Shown here in pieces: positions 37,820 through 46,546 of a DNA stretch of 64,000 nucleotides. Position 1 is the stretch's first letter. The number at the start of each line of letters is the position of its first letter. The notes under the pieces are model-generated. The model was not told where the DNA came from, made no database searches, and saw nothing but the letters and a program-made list of their open reading frames with translations. A program made the position numbers and the translations under genes. This stretch comes from Rhodanobacter sp. (GTDB taxonomy: Bacteria > Pseudomonadota > Gammaproteobacteria > Xanthomonadales > Rhodanobacteraceae), in NCBI GenBank assembly GCA_004322005.1, contig SCRF01000015.1, positions 1 through 64,000 of the forward strand, given 5' to 3'.

Positions 37820-38637
37820 ACCCGCGCACGGCGAAGCTGCTGATCAACGGCTTGCTGCTGGGCGCTTCGGCAGCGGCGCTGTTCCCGCTGCTGTGGATGC
37901 TGTCGGTGTCGCTCATGCACCCGGGCGAAGCCGGCGCACTGCCGCCGCCGCTGTGGCCCGCGCACGCCACGCTGCACAACTACCGCGAACTGTTCCTGCG
38001 CGCCGGCATGGGCCGCTACCTGCTCAACAGCCTGGCCGTATCGACGGCAATCACCGCGCTGTCGCTGGCGTTCAACCTGATGGCCGGCTACGCCTTTGCC
38101 AAGCTGCGCTTCGCCGGGCGCGAGCGGCTGTTCCGGGCCCTGCTCGGCGCGCTGGTGATTCCCGCCCAGGTGGCGATGCTGCCCCTGTTTCTGCTGCTGA
38201 AAACCGTCGGCCTGGTCGACAGCTACGCGGGCGTGATCATGCCTGCGATGGCCACCGTATTCGGCATCTTCCTGGTACGCCAGTACGCACGCAGCATGCC
38301 GGACGAGCTGCTGGAAGCCGCGCGCATCGACGGCGCGGGCGAGTGGCGCATCTTCGTGCAGATCGTGCTGCCCCTGATGAAGCCGATCATGGTGACGCTG
38401 GCCATCTATACCTTCCTCACCGCCTGGAACGATTTCATGTGGCCGCTGATCGTGCTGACCGGGCAGGATCATTACACGCTGCCGATCGGGCTGGCCTCGC
38501 TGGCGCGCGAGCACGCGCAGGACACCGAGCTGATGATGGCCGGTTCGGTGGTCACCGTGCTGCCGGTGCTGGCGCTGTTCCTGCTGCTGCAGCGCTATTA
38601 CCTGGATGGGTTGATGCTGGGCAGCGTGAAGGGGTGA
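37816..38637 (+). CDS. Sugar ABC transporter permease (MalG-like), cassette 1
   Basis: Second CUT1 permease subunit, 273 residues. N-terminal helix LLLGASAAALFPLLWMLSVS, a periplasmic stretch with LHNYRELFLRAGMGRYLLNS, the EAA loop LEAARIDGAGEWRIFVQIVL and a short tail RYYLDGLMLGSVKG are those of MalG-type subunits. It overlaps the preceding permease by four bases and ends cassette 1. A 628-base gap rich in repeats follows before the truncated GH144 copy. Confidence 0.93.
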   Translation: MNPRTAKLLINGLLLGASAAALFPLLWMLSVSLMHPGEAGALPPPLWPAHATLHNYRELFLRAGMGRYLLNSLAVSTAITALSLAFNLMAGYAFAKLRFAGRERLFRALLGALVIPAQVAMLPLFLLLKTVGLVDSYAGVIMPAMATVFGIFLVRQYARSMPDELLEAARIDGAGEWRIFVQIVLPLMKPIMVTLAIYTFLTAWNDFMWPLIVLTGQDHYTLPIGLASLAREHAQDTELMMAGSVVTVLPVLALFLLLQRYYLDGLMLGSVKG

Positions 38638-39265
38638 ACCTGCGGTTGGGCGTTCCCGCGAGCACCGCGGCCCCTCACCTCCCTTCGACAAGCTCAGGAC
38701 AGGGCAATCCTCTCCCCCAAAGGAAATACGAGCCGGGGGAGAGGAGGCAGTGGGGGTGCGGGGATGGTGTGCGCTGCGCAAGGCTGTCGGGGGTATGGCG
38801 GCAACTTGACCTCCCCTCCTCAATCCTCCCCCGGCGGGGGAGGAGGCGATGGTGTGCGCTGCGCGCACGGTTTTATTTTGGGGTCAGGGACGAATGGCAC
38901 TTACTTAAGCGCGAAATCATGTTTTTCGTCATTCCCGCGAAAGCGGGAATCCAGTGCCTTTAAGCGCTTGGAGGCCACGGAAGGCACTGGAGCCCCGCTT
39001 TCGCGGGAATGACGAACCTTAAGGTAAGTGCCATTCGTGTCAGGGACATTTTCGACAGGAGGCGAAGCCAGACACTGCTGACCGGGTCAGCGCCCGACAC
39101 GAAAAACAAGATGTCAGGGACAGTTCCTGGGGGAAACCGATGGCCGGAGTGCCCAGGTGTCCGGGCGGCGAGCGGCTGGCTCCATCGGCGGAGTGTCATG
39201 GAGCGGGTAGGCGCAAGCCGGGTTGCAGGGTCATTTAACGTCCTCCGTCCCGGTTCTGGGGCCTG
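38638..39265. other. Repeat-rich gap between the two transport cassettes
   Basis: No intact gene is seen. The stretch holds a 17-base direct repeat (GATGGTGTGCGCTGCGC at 38763 and 38848) and the inverted-repeat element at 38890-39038. Three copies of GTCAGGGAC lie at 38883, 39039 and 39113, two of them flanking that element. The right end runs into the truncated GH144 copy, whose in-frame homology ends within about ten codons upstream of 39266 at a TAA (39236). The region looks like debris of rearrangement or insertion. Confidence 0.7.
38890..39038. repeat. MITE-like inverted-repeat element
   Basis: The ends are inverted copies: ACGAATGGCACTTACTTAAG (38890-38909) and CTTAAGGTAAGTGCCATTCGT (39018-39038). 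Inside is a second palindromic pair, ATTCCCGCGAAAGCGGGAAT and the complementary CCGCTTTCGCGGGAATGACG. GTCAGGGAC lies on both flanks (38883-38891 and 39039-39047), like a near target duplication. It encodes no transposase. A diverged copy lies at 59239-59375. Confidence 0.75.
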
Positions 39266-40525
39266 GTGCCCGATCACTATCCCGGCCGATCGTTCTCCAG
39301 CATCGCTGCCGTGGGCTTCGGCCTCACTGCCTACGGTGTCGGCGTCGAACGCGGCTACATCACGCGCGAGCAGGCGATCGGGCGCACCTTGGCCACCCTG
39401 CGCTTCTTCCACGATGCGCCGCAGAACGACAGCGAGGACGATGCCGCCGGCTACCACGGCTTCTTCTACCATTTCCTCGACATGCACACCGGCAAGCGCG
39501 AGGGACACTGGACCGAACTGTCCAGCGTGGACACCACGCTGCTGCTCGGCGGCGTGCTGTTCGCCGAGTCCTACTACGACCGCGACACGCCGCAGGAAAG
39601 GGAGATCCGCCGCCTCGCCGACGCGATCTACCGCCGGGTCGACTGGCCGTGGATGCAGCCGCGCAAACCGCTGATCAGCATGGGCTGGACGCCCGGCGGC
39701 AAGTTCATCCCGGCCGACTGGAAGGGCTACGACGAGGGCATGCTGATCTACGTGCTGGCGCTGGGCTCGCCGACCCATCCAGTGAGTGCCGGTGCGTGGA
39801 AGGCGTGGACCGCCACCAATGAGCGCAGCTGGGGCACGTTCGAGGGCCGGACCTTTCTCAACTTCGCGCCGCTGTTCGGTCACCAGTACAGCCAGACGTG
39901 GATCGATTTCCGCGGCATCCGCGATGCCTGGAGCCGCGAGCACGGCCTCGACTATTTCGAGAACAGCCGTCGCGCCACCTGCAGCCAGCGCGACTATGCG
40001 ATCGCCAACCCCGGTCACTGGACCGGCTACGGCAAGGACATCTGGGGCCTGACTGCCAGCAACGGCCCCGGCAACTTCGTGGTCAAGAGCAGCGCCGGCG
40101 AGCGCAGGTTCTATGGCTACACTGCGCGCGGCGCCGGCCTCGACCATATCGTCGACGACGGCACCATCGCGCCCACCGCGGCCGCTGGCTCGATCGCGTT
40201 CGCACCGAAGATCGTGGTGCCCGCGTTGATGGCGATGAAACGCCGTTACGGCCAGTGGATCTACGACCGCTATGGTTTCGTCGATGCGTTCGACCCCAGC
40301 TTCCACCTGAAGACTCCCCTGCGCACCGGCAGACTGGTACCAGGCGTGGGCTGGGTCGATACCGAGCAACTCGGCATCGACCAGGGGCCGATCCTGCTGA
40401 TGATCGAGAACTGGCGCAGCGATTTCGTCTGGAAGGTGATGAAAAGGAACCCGTACATCCGCAAGGGACTCCAGCGCGCCGGGTTCACCGGCGGCTGGCT
40501 GGCGCGGCCCGTGCCGGTGCCATGA
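39266..40525 (+). pseudogene. GH144-type glucanase, second copy, N-terminally truncated (no signal peptide)
   Basis: The frame encodes 419 residues matching the GH144 protein at 32525 from its Leu69-Pro70-Asp71 onward, including FSSIAAVGFGLTAYGVGVER, WTELSSVDTTLLLGGVLFAE and DQGPILLMIENWRSDFVWK. About 68 N-terminal residues are missing: the signal peptide and the start of the catalytic domain. In-frame upstream sequence is only RPPSRFWGL, back to a TAA at 39236. Translation could begin at GTG 39266, giving a cytoplasmic and probably non-functional protein. The rest is intact and its stop overlaps the next gene by four bases (ATGA), so the 5' loss may be recent. It could still be translated to keep the cassette coupled. 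Confidence 0.72.
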
Positions 40526-41841
40526 ACCGCCGCCGGTCGCCAGCGGATAGGCCATCGCGGCTGCGCCGCTGGTGGCTGGTGTTGCTGCTGGCCGGCACAT
40601 GCGGCGGGCTGTCCGCCTGCAGTCATCCGACCCCGGATAGGCACACGCTCACGTTCTGGGCGATGGGCAACGAAGGCGAGGCGGTGGCACAACTGATACC
40701 CGGGTTCGAGCACGCCCATCCGGATATTCACGTGACGCTGCAGCAGCTGCCGTGGAAGGAAGCCCACCAGAAACTGCTTACCGCCTATGCCGGCGACACC
40801 ACGCCGGACATCGCCCAGCTGGGCAATACCTGGATCGCCGAACTGGCCGCGCTGCACGCGCTGCGGCCGCTGCAACCGTACGTCGCGCACTCCCGCGTGG
40901 TGCAGCCGGACGACTACTTCACCGGCATCTGGGCCACCAACCGGATCGATGGCATCCTGTACGGGATACCGTGGTACGTCGATACCCGCCTGCTGTTCTA
41001 CCGCAAGGATCTGCTCAAGGCAGCCGGCTTCGATGTGCCGCCGCGCAGCTGGGCCGAGTGGTCACGACAGATGGCCGCACTGAAGGCTCGCGACACGCCG
41101 GGCCATTTCCCGATCCTGCTGCCGACCAACGAATTCGAACAGCTGCTCTCGCTCGCGCTGCAGCAGGATGCGCCACTGCTGCGCGACGGCGGACGCTACG
41201 GCAATTTCGAGAGCCCCGGTTTCAAGCGGGCGCTGGCCTTCTATGTCGGCATATTCCGGCAACGGGAGGCACCGCTGCTGTCCAACACCGAGGTCGCCAA
41301 CCCGTGGCTCGAGGTCGGCCGCGGCGTGTATGCGTTCTACCTGTCCGGCCCATGGAACATCGGCGAGTTTCGCCGGCGCCTGCCGGCCGCGCAGCAGGGC
41401 GACTGGTCGACCGCTCCGTTGCCCGGCCCGGACGGTCCCGGCGCCGGCATTGCCAGCGGCTCCAGTCTGGTGATCTTCCGCCGTTCGCGGCATCAGGCGC
41501 AGGCGTGGCAGTTGATCGAGTACCTGTCGCTGCCGGCGGTGCAGCGCAAGTTCTACGAGCTGGTCGGCGACATGCCGCCACGGCGCTCGTCGTGGCAGGG
41601 TGGCACGCTGCGCAGCGACCCCGATGTGCAGGCGTTCCGCGAACAACTGGAGCGGGTCAGGCCGACGCCGGCGGTACCCGAATGGGAGCGCATCGTCACC
41701 GGGATGCAGCTGGTCGCCGCCCGCGCCGCGCATGGCGAATTGACGGTGGACCAGGCCGCGGCCGAGATCGACCGGCGGGCCGATGCGATCCTCGCGAAGC
41801 GCCGCTGGATGCTCGACCACCACCGCGGTCCGCAGCCATGA
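40522..41841 (+). CDS. Sugar ABC transporter substrate-binding lipoprotein, cassette 2
   Basis: Paralogue of the binding protein at 35628, 439 residues. The signal ends in LSAC with lipidated Cys33; HTLTFWAMGNEGEAVAQLIP, YAGDTTPDIAQLGNTWIAEL and YAFYLSGPWNIGEFRRRL are conserved. Its start overlaps the truncated GH144 gene (ATGA). Differences from cassette 1 are spread along the protein rather than confined to one domain, so specificity may differ. Regulation probably follows the cassette promoter, not seen here because of the rearranged upstream gap. Confidence 0.92.
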   Translation: MNRRRSPADRPSRLRRWWLVLLLAGTCGGLSACSHPTPDRHTLTFWAMGNEGEAVAQLIPGFEHAHPDIHVTLQQLPWKEAHQKLLTAYAGDTTPDIAQLGNTWIAELAALHALRPLQPYVAHSRVVQPDDYFTGIWATNRIDGILYGIPWYVDTRLLFYRKDLLKAAGFDVPPRSWAEWSRQMAALKARDTPGHFPILLPTNEFEQLLSLALQQDAPLLRDGGRYGNFESPGFKRALAFYVGIFRQREAPLLSNTEVANPWLEVGRGVYAFYLSGPWNIGEFRRRLPAAQQGDWSTAPLPGPDGPGAGIASGSSLVIFRRSRHQAQAWQLIEYLSLPAVQRKFYELVGDMPPRRSSWQGGTLRSDPDVQAFREQLERVRPTPAVPEWERIVTGMQLVAARAAHGELTVDQAAAEIDRRADAILAKRRWMLDHHRGPQP

Positions 41842-42731
41842 ACCGGCAGCGCGCCGCGTGGCTGTTTCTCGCCCCGGCACTGCTGGTGCTGGGGGTGTTC
41901 TTCATCCTGCCGGTGATTGCCGCGCTGGGCCTGAGCCTCACCGACTACGATCTGTATGCGCTGGCGGACATCCACAACCTGCGCTTCGTCGGCCTGCACA
42001 ACTACTGGGCGCTGCTGCACCGGCCGTTGTTCTGGTCGGCGCTGGGCAACACGTTCTACTTCGTGGCGGTGGGCGTGCCGTTGTCGATCGCCGCGTCGCT
42101 GGTCGCCGCGCTGCTGCTCAATTCGCCGCTGGCGCGGATCAGGCCGTTTTTCCGTACCGTGCTGTTTGCCCCGGTGGTGACCACGGTGGTGGCGGTGGCG
42201 GTGATCTGGCGCTACCTGTTCAACACCCGGTACGGCCTGGTCAATTACGGCCTCGCGGAAATCGGAATCCATCCGATCGACTGGCTCGGCGATCCGCACT
42301 GGGCGATGCCGACCATCATCGCGTTCGCGGTGTGGAAGAACTTCGGCTACAACATGATCATCATCATGGCCGGGCTGCAGGCGATCCCGCCCGACCTGTA
42401 CGAGGCCGCGCGCATCGATGGCGCCTCGGCGCCGCGACAGTTCTGGCACATCACGCTGCCGCTGCTCAGGCCCACCATGATGCTGGTCGTGATCCTGACC
42501 GTGGCCGGTTATTTCCAGCTGTTTGCCGAGCCGTATGTGATGACCGAGGGCGGCCCGCTGCAAAGCACGGTCAGCGTGCTCTACCTGATGTACCAGGACG
42601 GTTTCAAATGGTGGAACCTCGGCACCGCCTCGGCCGTGGCGTTCATGCTGTTCCTGATCATCTTCGCGGTGACCACGCTGCTGCTGCGGCTGGCGCGGCG
42701 CGGGGAACATCCCGCAGGCAAACGGACATGA
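41838..42731 (+). CDS. Sugar ABC transporter permease (MalF-like), cassette 2
   Basis: Six-helix CUT1 permease of 297 residues, same length as the cassette 1 homologue and nearly co-linear with it. The EAA loop YEAARIDGASAPRQFWHITL, the pore region YFQLFAEPYVMTEGGPLQST and WRYLFNTRYG are retained. Start and stop overlap the neighbouring genes by four bases each. It needs an ATPase from elsewhere in the genome. Confidence 0.93.
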   Translation: MNRQRAAWLFLAPALLVLGVFFILPVIAALGLSLTDYDLYALADIHNLRFVGLHNYWALLHRPLFWSALGNTFYFVAVGVPLSIAASLVAALLLNSPLARIRPFFRTVLFAPVVTTVVAVAVIWRYLFNTRYGLVNYGLAEIGIHPIDWLGDPHWAMPTIIAFAVWKNFGYNMIIIMAGLQAIPPDLYEAARIDGASAPRQFWHITLPLLRPTMMLVVILTVAGYFQLFAEPYVMTEGGPLQSTVSVLYLMYQDGFKWWNLGTASAVAFMLFLIIFAVTTLLLRLARRGEHPAGKRT

Positions 42732-43549
42732 ACCCGCGGCTGGCCAAGGTGCTGATCAATGGTTCGCTGTCCGCTCTGGCGGCAGCCGCGCTGCTGCCGC
42801 TGCTGTGGATGCTGTCGGTGTCGTTCATGGCGCCGGGCGAAGCCAGCGCGTTGCCGCCGCCGCTGCTGCCCGCGCATGCCACGCTGCACAACTATCGCGA
42901 GCTGTTCGCGCATGCCGGCATGGGACGCTACCTGCTCAACAGCCTGCTGATCTCCAGCGCGATCACCGCGCTGGCGCTGGCCAGCAACCTGATGGCCGGC
43001 TATGCGTTCGCCAAGCTGCGTTTCGCCGGCCGCGAGCGGCTGTTCCAGGCCTTGATCGGCGCACTGGTGATCCCGGCGCAGGTGGCGATGCTGCCGCTGT
43101 TCCTGCTGCTGAAGACGATCGGCCTGGTCAACAGCTACGCCGGCGTGATCGTGCCTGGCATGGCCACCATCTTCGGCATCTATCTGGTGCGCCAGTATGC
43201 CCGCGGCGTGCCGGACGAATTGCTGGAGGCGGCGCGCATCGACGGCGCCAGCGAGCTGCGCATCTTCGGGCAGATCGTGCTGCCGCTGCTGAAACCGATC
43301 ATGGTGACGCTGGCGATCTTCACCTTTCTCGCCGCATGGAACGACTTCATGTGGCCGCTGATCGTGCTGACCGGACAGGAGCACTACACGCTGCCGCTGG
43401 CGCTGGCCTCGCTGGCGCGCGATCACGTGCAGGACAGCGAGCTGATGATGGCCGGCTCGGTGGTCACCGTGCTGCCGGTGCTGCTGCTGTTCCTGGCGTT
43501 GCAGCGGTATTACCTGCAAGGGCTGCTGCTGGGCAGCGTGAAGGGTTGA
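42728..43549 (+). CDS. Sugar ABC transporter permease (MalG-like), cassette 2
   Basis: Second permease subunit, 273 residues, matching the cassette 1 protein at 37816 over its whole length. The EAA loop LEAARIDGASELRIFGQIVL and tail RYYLQGLLLGSVKG are present. The gluconokinase gene begins 31 bases later, so sugar-acid phosphorylation may be co-expressed with this importer. Confidence 0.93.
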   Translation: MNPRLAKVLINGSLSALAAAALLPLLWMLSVSFMAPGEASALPPPLLPAHATLHNYRELFAHAGMGRYLLNSLLISSAITALALASNLMAGYAFAKLRFAGRERLFQALIGALVIPAQVAMLPLFLLLKTIGLVNSYAGVIVPGMATIFGIYLVRQYARGVPDELLEAARIDGASELRIFGQIVLPLLKPIMVTLAIFTFLAAWNDFMWPLIVLTGQEHYTLPLALASLARDHVQDSELMMAGSVVTVLPVLLLFLALQRYYLQGLLLGSVKG

Positions 43550-43580
43550 GCGAACGAAAGACGAAAGAGGCAGGCAGGGC

Positions 43581-44084
43581 ATGGTGATCGTGGTGATGGG
43601 CGTTTCCGGCAGCGGCAAGAGCAGCCTTGCCATGGCGCTGGCCGAGACCGAAGGCTGGGACTTTCAGGAGGGCGACGAGCTGCACCCGCCGGCCAACATC
43701 GACAAGATGCGCGCCGGCAGCGCGCTCACCGACGCCGACAGGGAGCCCTGGCTGGATCGTGTGGCGGACTGGATCGGAGATAAACTCAGGCAGCAACGCG
43801 ACGGGGTGATTTCCTGTTCGGCGCTGAGGCGCCGCTACCGCGAGCGGCTGCGTCAGACCGGAAGCAACGTGCGCTTCGTCTACATCCGCGTCCCGCGCGA
43901 TGAATTGCTGCGACGCCTGCAGCAGCGCGACCACTTCATGCCGGCCGCACTGCTGGACAGCCAGCTGCACACGCTGGAAGAACCCGTCGACGAATGCGAC
44001 GTGCTGACCGTGCCGGGCGAAGCCGGGCTGGAGGAAATCCTGGGCACCTGTCGGACTTTGCTCGGCCGGGCCACGCCGCGCTGA
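43581..44084 (+). CDS. gntK: Gluconokinase (GntK family)
   Basis: Phosphorylates D-gluconate to 6-phosphogluconate for the Entner-Doudoroff or pentose phosphate pathway; 167 residues. P-loop VVMGVSGSGKSSLA, GDELHPPANIDKM, LTDADREPWLDR, CSALRRRYRERLR and LLDSQLHTLEEP are standard GntK motifs. It follows cassette 2 directly, a useful hint that gluconate or a glucose-oxidation product is handled with the imported sugar. No gluconate transporter or dehydratase gene is nearby. Confidence 0.95.
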   Translation: MVIVVMGVSGSGKSSLAMALAETEGWDFQEGDELHPPANIDKMRAGSALTDADREPWLDRVADWIGDKLRQQRDGVISCSALRRRYRERLRQTGSNVRFVYIRVPRDELLRRLQQRDHFMPAALLDSQLHTLEEPVDECDVLTVPGEAGLEEILGTCRTLLGRATPR

Positions 44085-44117
44085 CGCACACCTCCCGCCG
44101 ACGGGCGGCGGCAGGGA

Positions 44118-44951
44118 TCAGAACTTGCCGGCGCGGAAGTCGGCGATTGCGTCGTGGATCTCTGCGGGTGTGTTCATCACGAACGGGCCATAGCGGGTCA
44201 CCGGCTCCTCCAGCGGCCGGCCGGCAACCACCAGCAGGCGCACCGGTTGCTCGCCGCCGGCCAGCTGCAACCGCCCACGCTCGGACAACACGCCGAGCTG
44301 GCCGCGCGCGAGCTTTTCTCCGCCGACCAGCACCGACTCGCCCTCGAACACATAGGCAAAGCCGTGATGCCCGTCGGGCAGATCCAGTGTCAGCGCGGCG
44401 CCTGGCTGCAGGCCGATATCCAGGTAAAGCGGCGCGGTAACGATGCCTTCGACCGGCCCGGTCGCTCCGGCCAGCTCGCCGGCGATCAGCTTGACCTCGA
44501 CCCCCGCGGCCGGGTGCACCACGGGGATCCGCTGCGGCGCGATGTCCTGGTAGCGCGGCGCGGTCATCTTGTCCTTCGCCGGCAGATTCACCCACAACTG
44601 GAAGCCCCACATCAGGCCGTTTTCCTGCTGCGGCATCTCCGAATGCAGGATGCCGCGACCGGCGGTCATCCACTGCACGCTGCCGGGACCGAGATCGCCG
44701 TGGTTGCCGTGGTTGTCCTGATGCTGCATGTGGCCGGCCAACATGTAGGTGACGGTCTCGAAGCCGCGATGGGGGTGCTCCGGGAACCCGGCGATGTAGT
44801 CGCCGGCCTGGTCGGAACGGAACTCGTCCAGCAGCAGGAACGGATCGAGCATGTCCAGCTCGGGCTGGCCGATGACGCGCTTGAGCCTGACGCCGGCACC
44901 GTCGGAGGTGTCGACGCCGCGGACACGACGGGTGATGTGACGATCGCTCAT
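44118..44951 (-). CDS. Pirin family protein
   Basis: Bicupin protein of 277 residues. The N-terminal cupin has the metal ligands HPHRGFETVTYMLAG and GILHSEMPQQENGLMWGFQL, as in pirin and the quercetinase YhhW. The C-terminal cupin follows (about 180-265). It probably binds iron. Some bacterial pirins are quercetin dioxygenases and others interact with metabolic enzymes, so the function is not fixed. It is convergent with gluconokinase and stands apart from the carbohydrate operon. Confidence 0.9.
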   Translation of the reverse strand: MSDRHITRRVRGVDTSDGAGVRLKRVIGQPELDMLDPFLLLDEFRSDQAGDYIAGFPEHPHRGFETVTYMLAGHMQHQDNHGNHGDLGPGSVQWMTAGRGILHSEMPQQENGLMWGFQLWVNLPAKDKMTAPRYQDIAPQRIPVVHPAAGVEVKLIAGELAGATGPVEGIVTAPLYLDIGLQPGAALTLDLPDGHHGFAYVFEGESVLVGGEKLARGQLGVLSERGRLQLAGGEQPVRLLVVAGRPLEEPVTRYGPFVMNTPAEIHDAIADFRAGKF

Positions 44952-44995
44952 GGGCTGGCTCCGGCGAAGGTTGCGTGAATCTTGAGGGAGCGGCT

Positions 44996-45072
44996 GTAGG
45001 AGCGCACCCTGTGCGCGAATGCTCTTTGTCGGCTTCAGGGCAAAAGCATTCGCCCACAGGGTGGGCTCCTAC
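44996..45072. repeat. Diverged GTAG-type REP palindrome pair
   Basis: Starts GTAGGAGCGCACCCTGTGCG and ends CGCCCACAGGGTGGGCTCCTAC. The outer GTAGGAGC/GCTCCTAC is shared with the other REPs, but the stem core is ACCCTGT rather than CGCTCGC, so it is a separate subtype. It lies between the pirin start and the YecA-like gene end. Confidence 0.78.
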
Positions 45073-45077
45073 ACGCT

Positions 45078-45755
45078 TCAATGCACCCAGTGGCCGCTGC
45101 GCTGGCGCGGCGGCGTGGCGGTGTCATCGGCATGGTCGGGAAGCTGCAGCAACATCGCCTCTACTTCCGCCTCGGTCGCGGGCTTGGTTTGCCAGTAATG
45201 GCTGACCGCGCCAAGCACGGCCGGCACCCGTGCCAGGCACTCGTCGTATTCGTCGTCGCTGAGTTTCTCGAACTCGGTCTCGGCGCTCAGTATCCCTTCG
45301 TCCACCGCCAGCGCCATCACCGGGCCAAGCAGTTCCATCAGCTGGGGATCTTCCGCCAGCCGGCTTTCCCACAGGTTGGCGCGCAGATCGATGCCGCGGC
45401 TGAATCCTTCGCACCAGCCGGCAGCCGACAGCATCAGGCCGGTTTCCAGCTCGACCTCGCCGAGAATCGGCTCATAGGCGTCGACGTCCAGCTCGGCGGG
45501 GATCGAATCGTTGAGCTTGGCCAGCAAGGCCAGCACGCGATTGCCTTCGTTCTCGTCGGTAAACGGCTCGTGCAGCACTTCGGGCAGCCATTCCTCCGGC
45601 AGCACCGGCAGCGGGCCGACCGCCAGCACGCTGAGCAGGCCGTGCACGCCATCGAGCAGCAGATCGCCCTCGCCGGTGTGCGCGCGCAGGTAGCGATCCA
45701 GTTCTTCCAGTTCGTTGTCGTCCAGCGAGCTGGGCCATTCGGTTTTTGCGGTCAT
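45078..45755 (-). CDS. UPF0149 family protein (YecA/YgfB-like)
   Basis: Soluble protein of 225 residues. The family core is clear: DDNELEELDRYLRAHTGEGD near the N-terminus, LDGVHGLLSVLAVGPLPVLP and SAAGWCEGFSRGIDLRA. The C-terminal zinc-binding SEC-C segment of E. coli YecA is absent. Its start overlaps the xthA stop (ATGA), so the pair is translationally coupled. Function is not established for the family. Confidence 0.86.
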   Translation of the reverse strand: MTAKTEWPSSLDDNELEELDRYLRAHTGEGDLLLDGVHGLLSVLAVGPLPVLPEEWLPEVLHEPFTDENEGNRVLALLAKLNDSIPAELDVDAYEPILGEVELETGLMLSAAGWCEGFSRGIDLRANLWESRLAEDPQLMELLGPVMALAVDEGILSAETEFEKLSDDEYDECLARVPAVLGAVSHYWQTKPATEAEVEAMLLQLPDHADDTATPPRQRSGHWVH

Positions 45756-46546
45756 CTCACGTCCAGTTCCAGCGTTACCGGCGTGTGGTCGGAAGGGCGC
45801 TCCCAACCACGCGGTGCGCGGTCGATCGCCGCCGCCGTGGCGGTGGATTTCAATGCCTCGCTGACCAGGATGAGGTCGATGCGCAGGCCCATGTTGCGAC
45901 GAAATGCAGCTTGCCGATAGTCCCACCAGCTGTAATGTTCGGCACCCTGCTCGAACAGCCGGAAACTGTCGTGCAGGCCCAGCTCGGTGATCGCCTTGAG
46001 ACCGGCGCGCTCCGGTGGCGAGCACAGGATGTCCTCGCCCCAGGCGACCGGATCGTACACGTCGCGGTCGTCCGGGCAGATATTGAAGTCGCCCAGCACC
46101 ACCAGCCGGGGGTGGCGTTCCAGTTCGCCCGCCAGAAACTCGCGCACGCGCGCCAGCCACTCCAGCTTGTAGACGTATTTTTCGTCGCCGACCGCCTTGC
46201 CGTTGACCACATACAGATTCACCACGCGCAGAGCCTGCCCCGGATTCGATCCGGGGGCGCTGATGGTGGCCGCGAGGATGCGCCGCTGCGGATCGTCCAG
46301 TCCGGGGATGTCGGTGACGATGTCACGCGGCTCCTGGCGGGCCAGAATCGCCACGCCGTTGTAGGTCTTCTGGCCCGAATACACCGCGCGATAACCTGCC
46401 GCGGCCAGCTCATCGACCGGAAACTTCGCGTCTTCCAGCTTGGTTTCCTGCAGCGCCACGATGTCCGGCCGCGCATCGACCAGCCACTGGGCCAGGTGCG
46501 GCAGGCGCACCTTCAGTGAATTCACGTTCCATGAAGCGATTTTCAT
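45752..46546 (-). CDS. xthA: Exodeoxyribonuclease III
   Basis: AP endonuclease and 3'-5' exonuclease of base-excision repair, 264 residues. MKIASWNVNSLKVRLPHL, the catalytic Glu34 in ALQETKLED, NLYVVNGKAVGDEKYVYKL, the GDFNICPDDRDV site and terminal RPSDHTPVTLEL agree with E. coli Xth. It forms a two-gene unit with the downstream UPF0149 gene. Confidence 0.96.
   Translation of the reverse strand: MKIASWNVNSLKVRLPHLAQWLVDARPDIVALQETKLEDAKFPVDELAAAGYRAVYSGQKTYNGVAILARQEPRDIVTDIPGLDDPQRRILAATISAPGSNPGQALRVVNLYVVNGKAVGDEKYVYKLEWLARVREFLAGELERHPRLVVLGDFNICPDDRDVYDPVAWGEDILCSPPERAGLKAITELGLHDSFRLFEQGAEHYSWWDYRQAAFRRNMGLRIDLILVSEALKSTATAAAIDRAPRGWERPSDHTPVTLELDVR

Noticed and set aside
38638-39265. 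Intact transposase gene between the cassettes
   Set aside because: No frame there resembles a transposase; only inverted and direct repeats are present.
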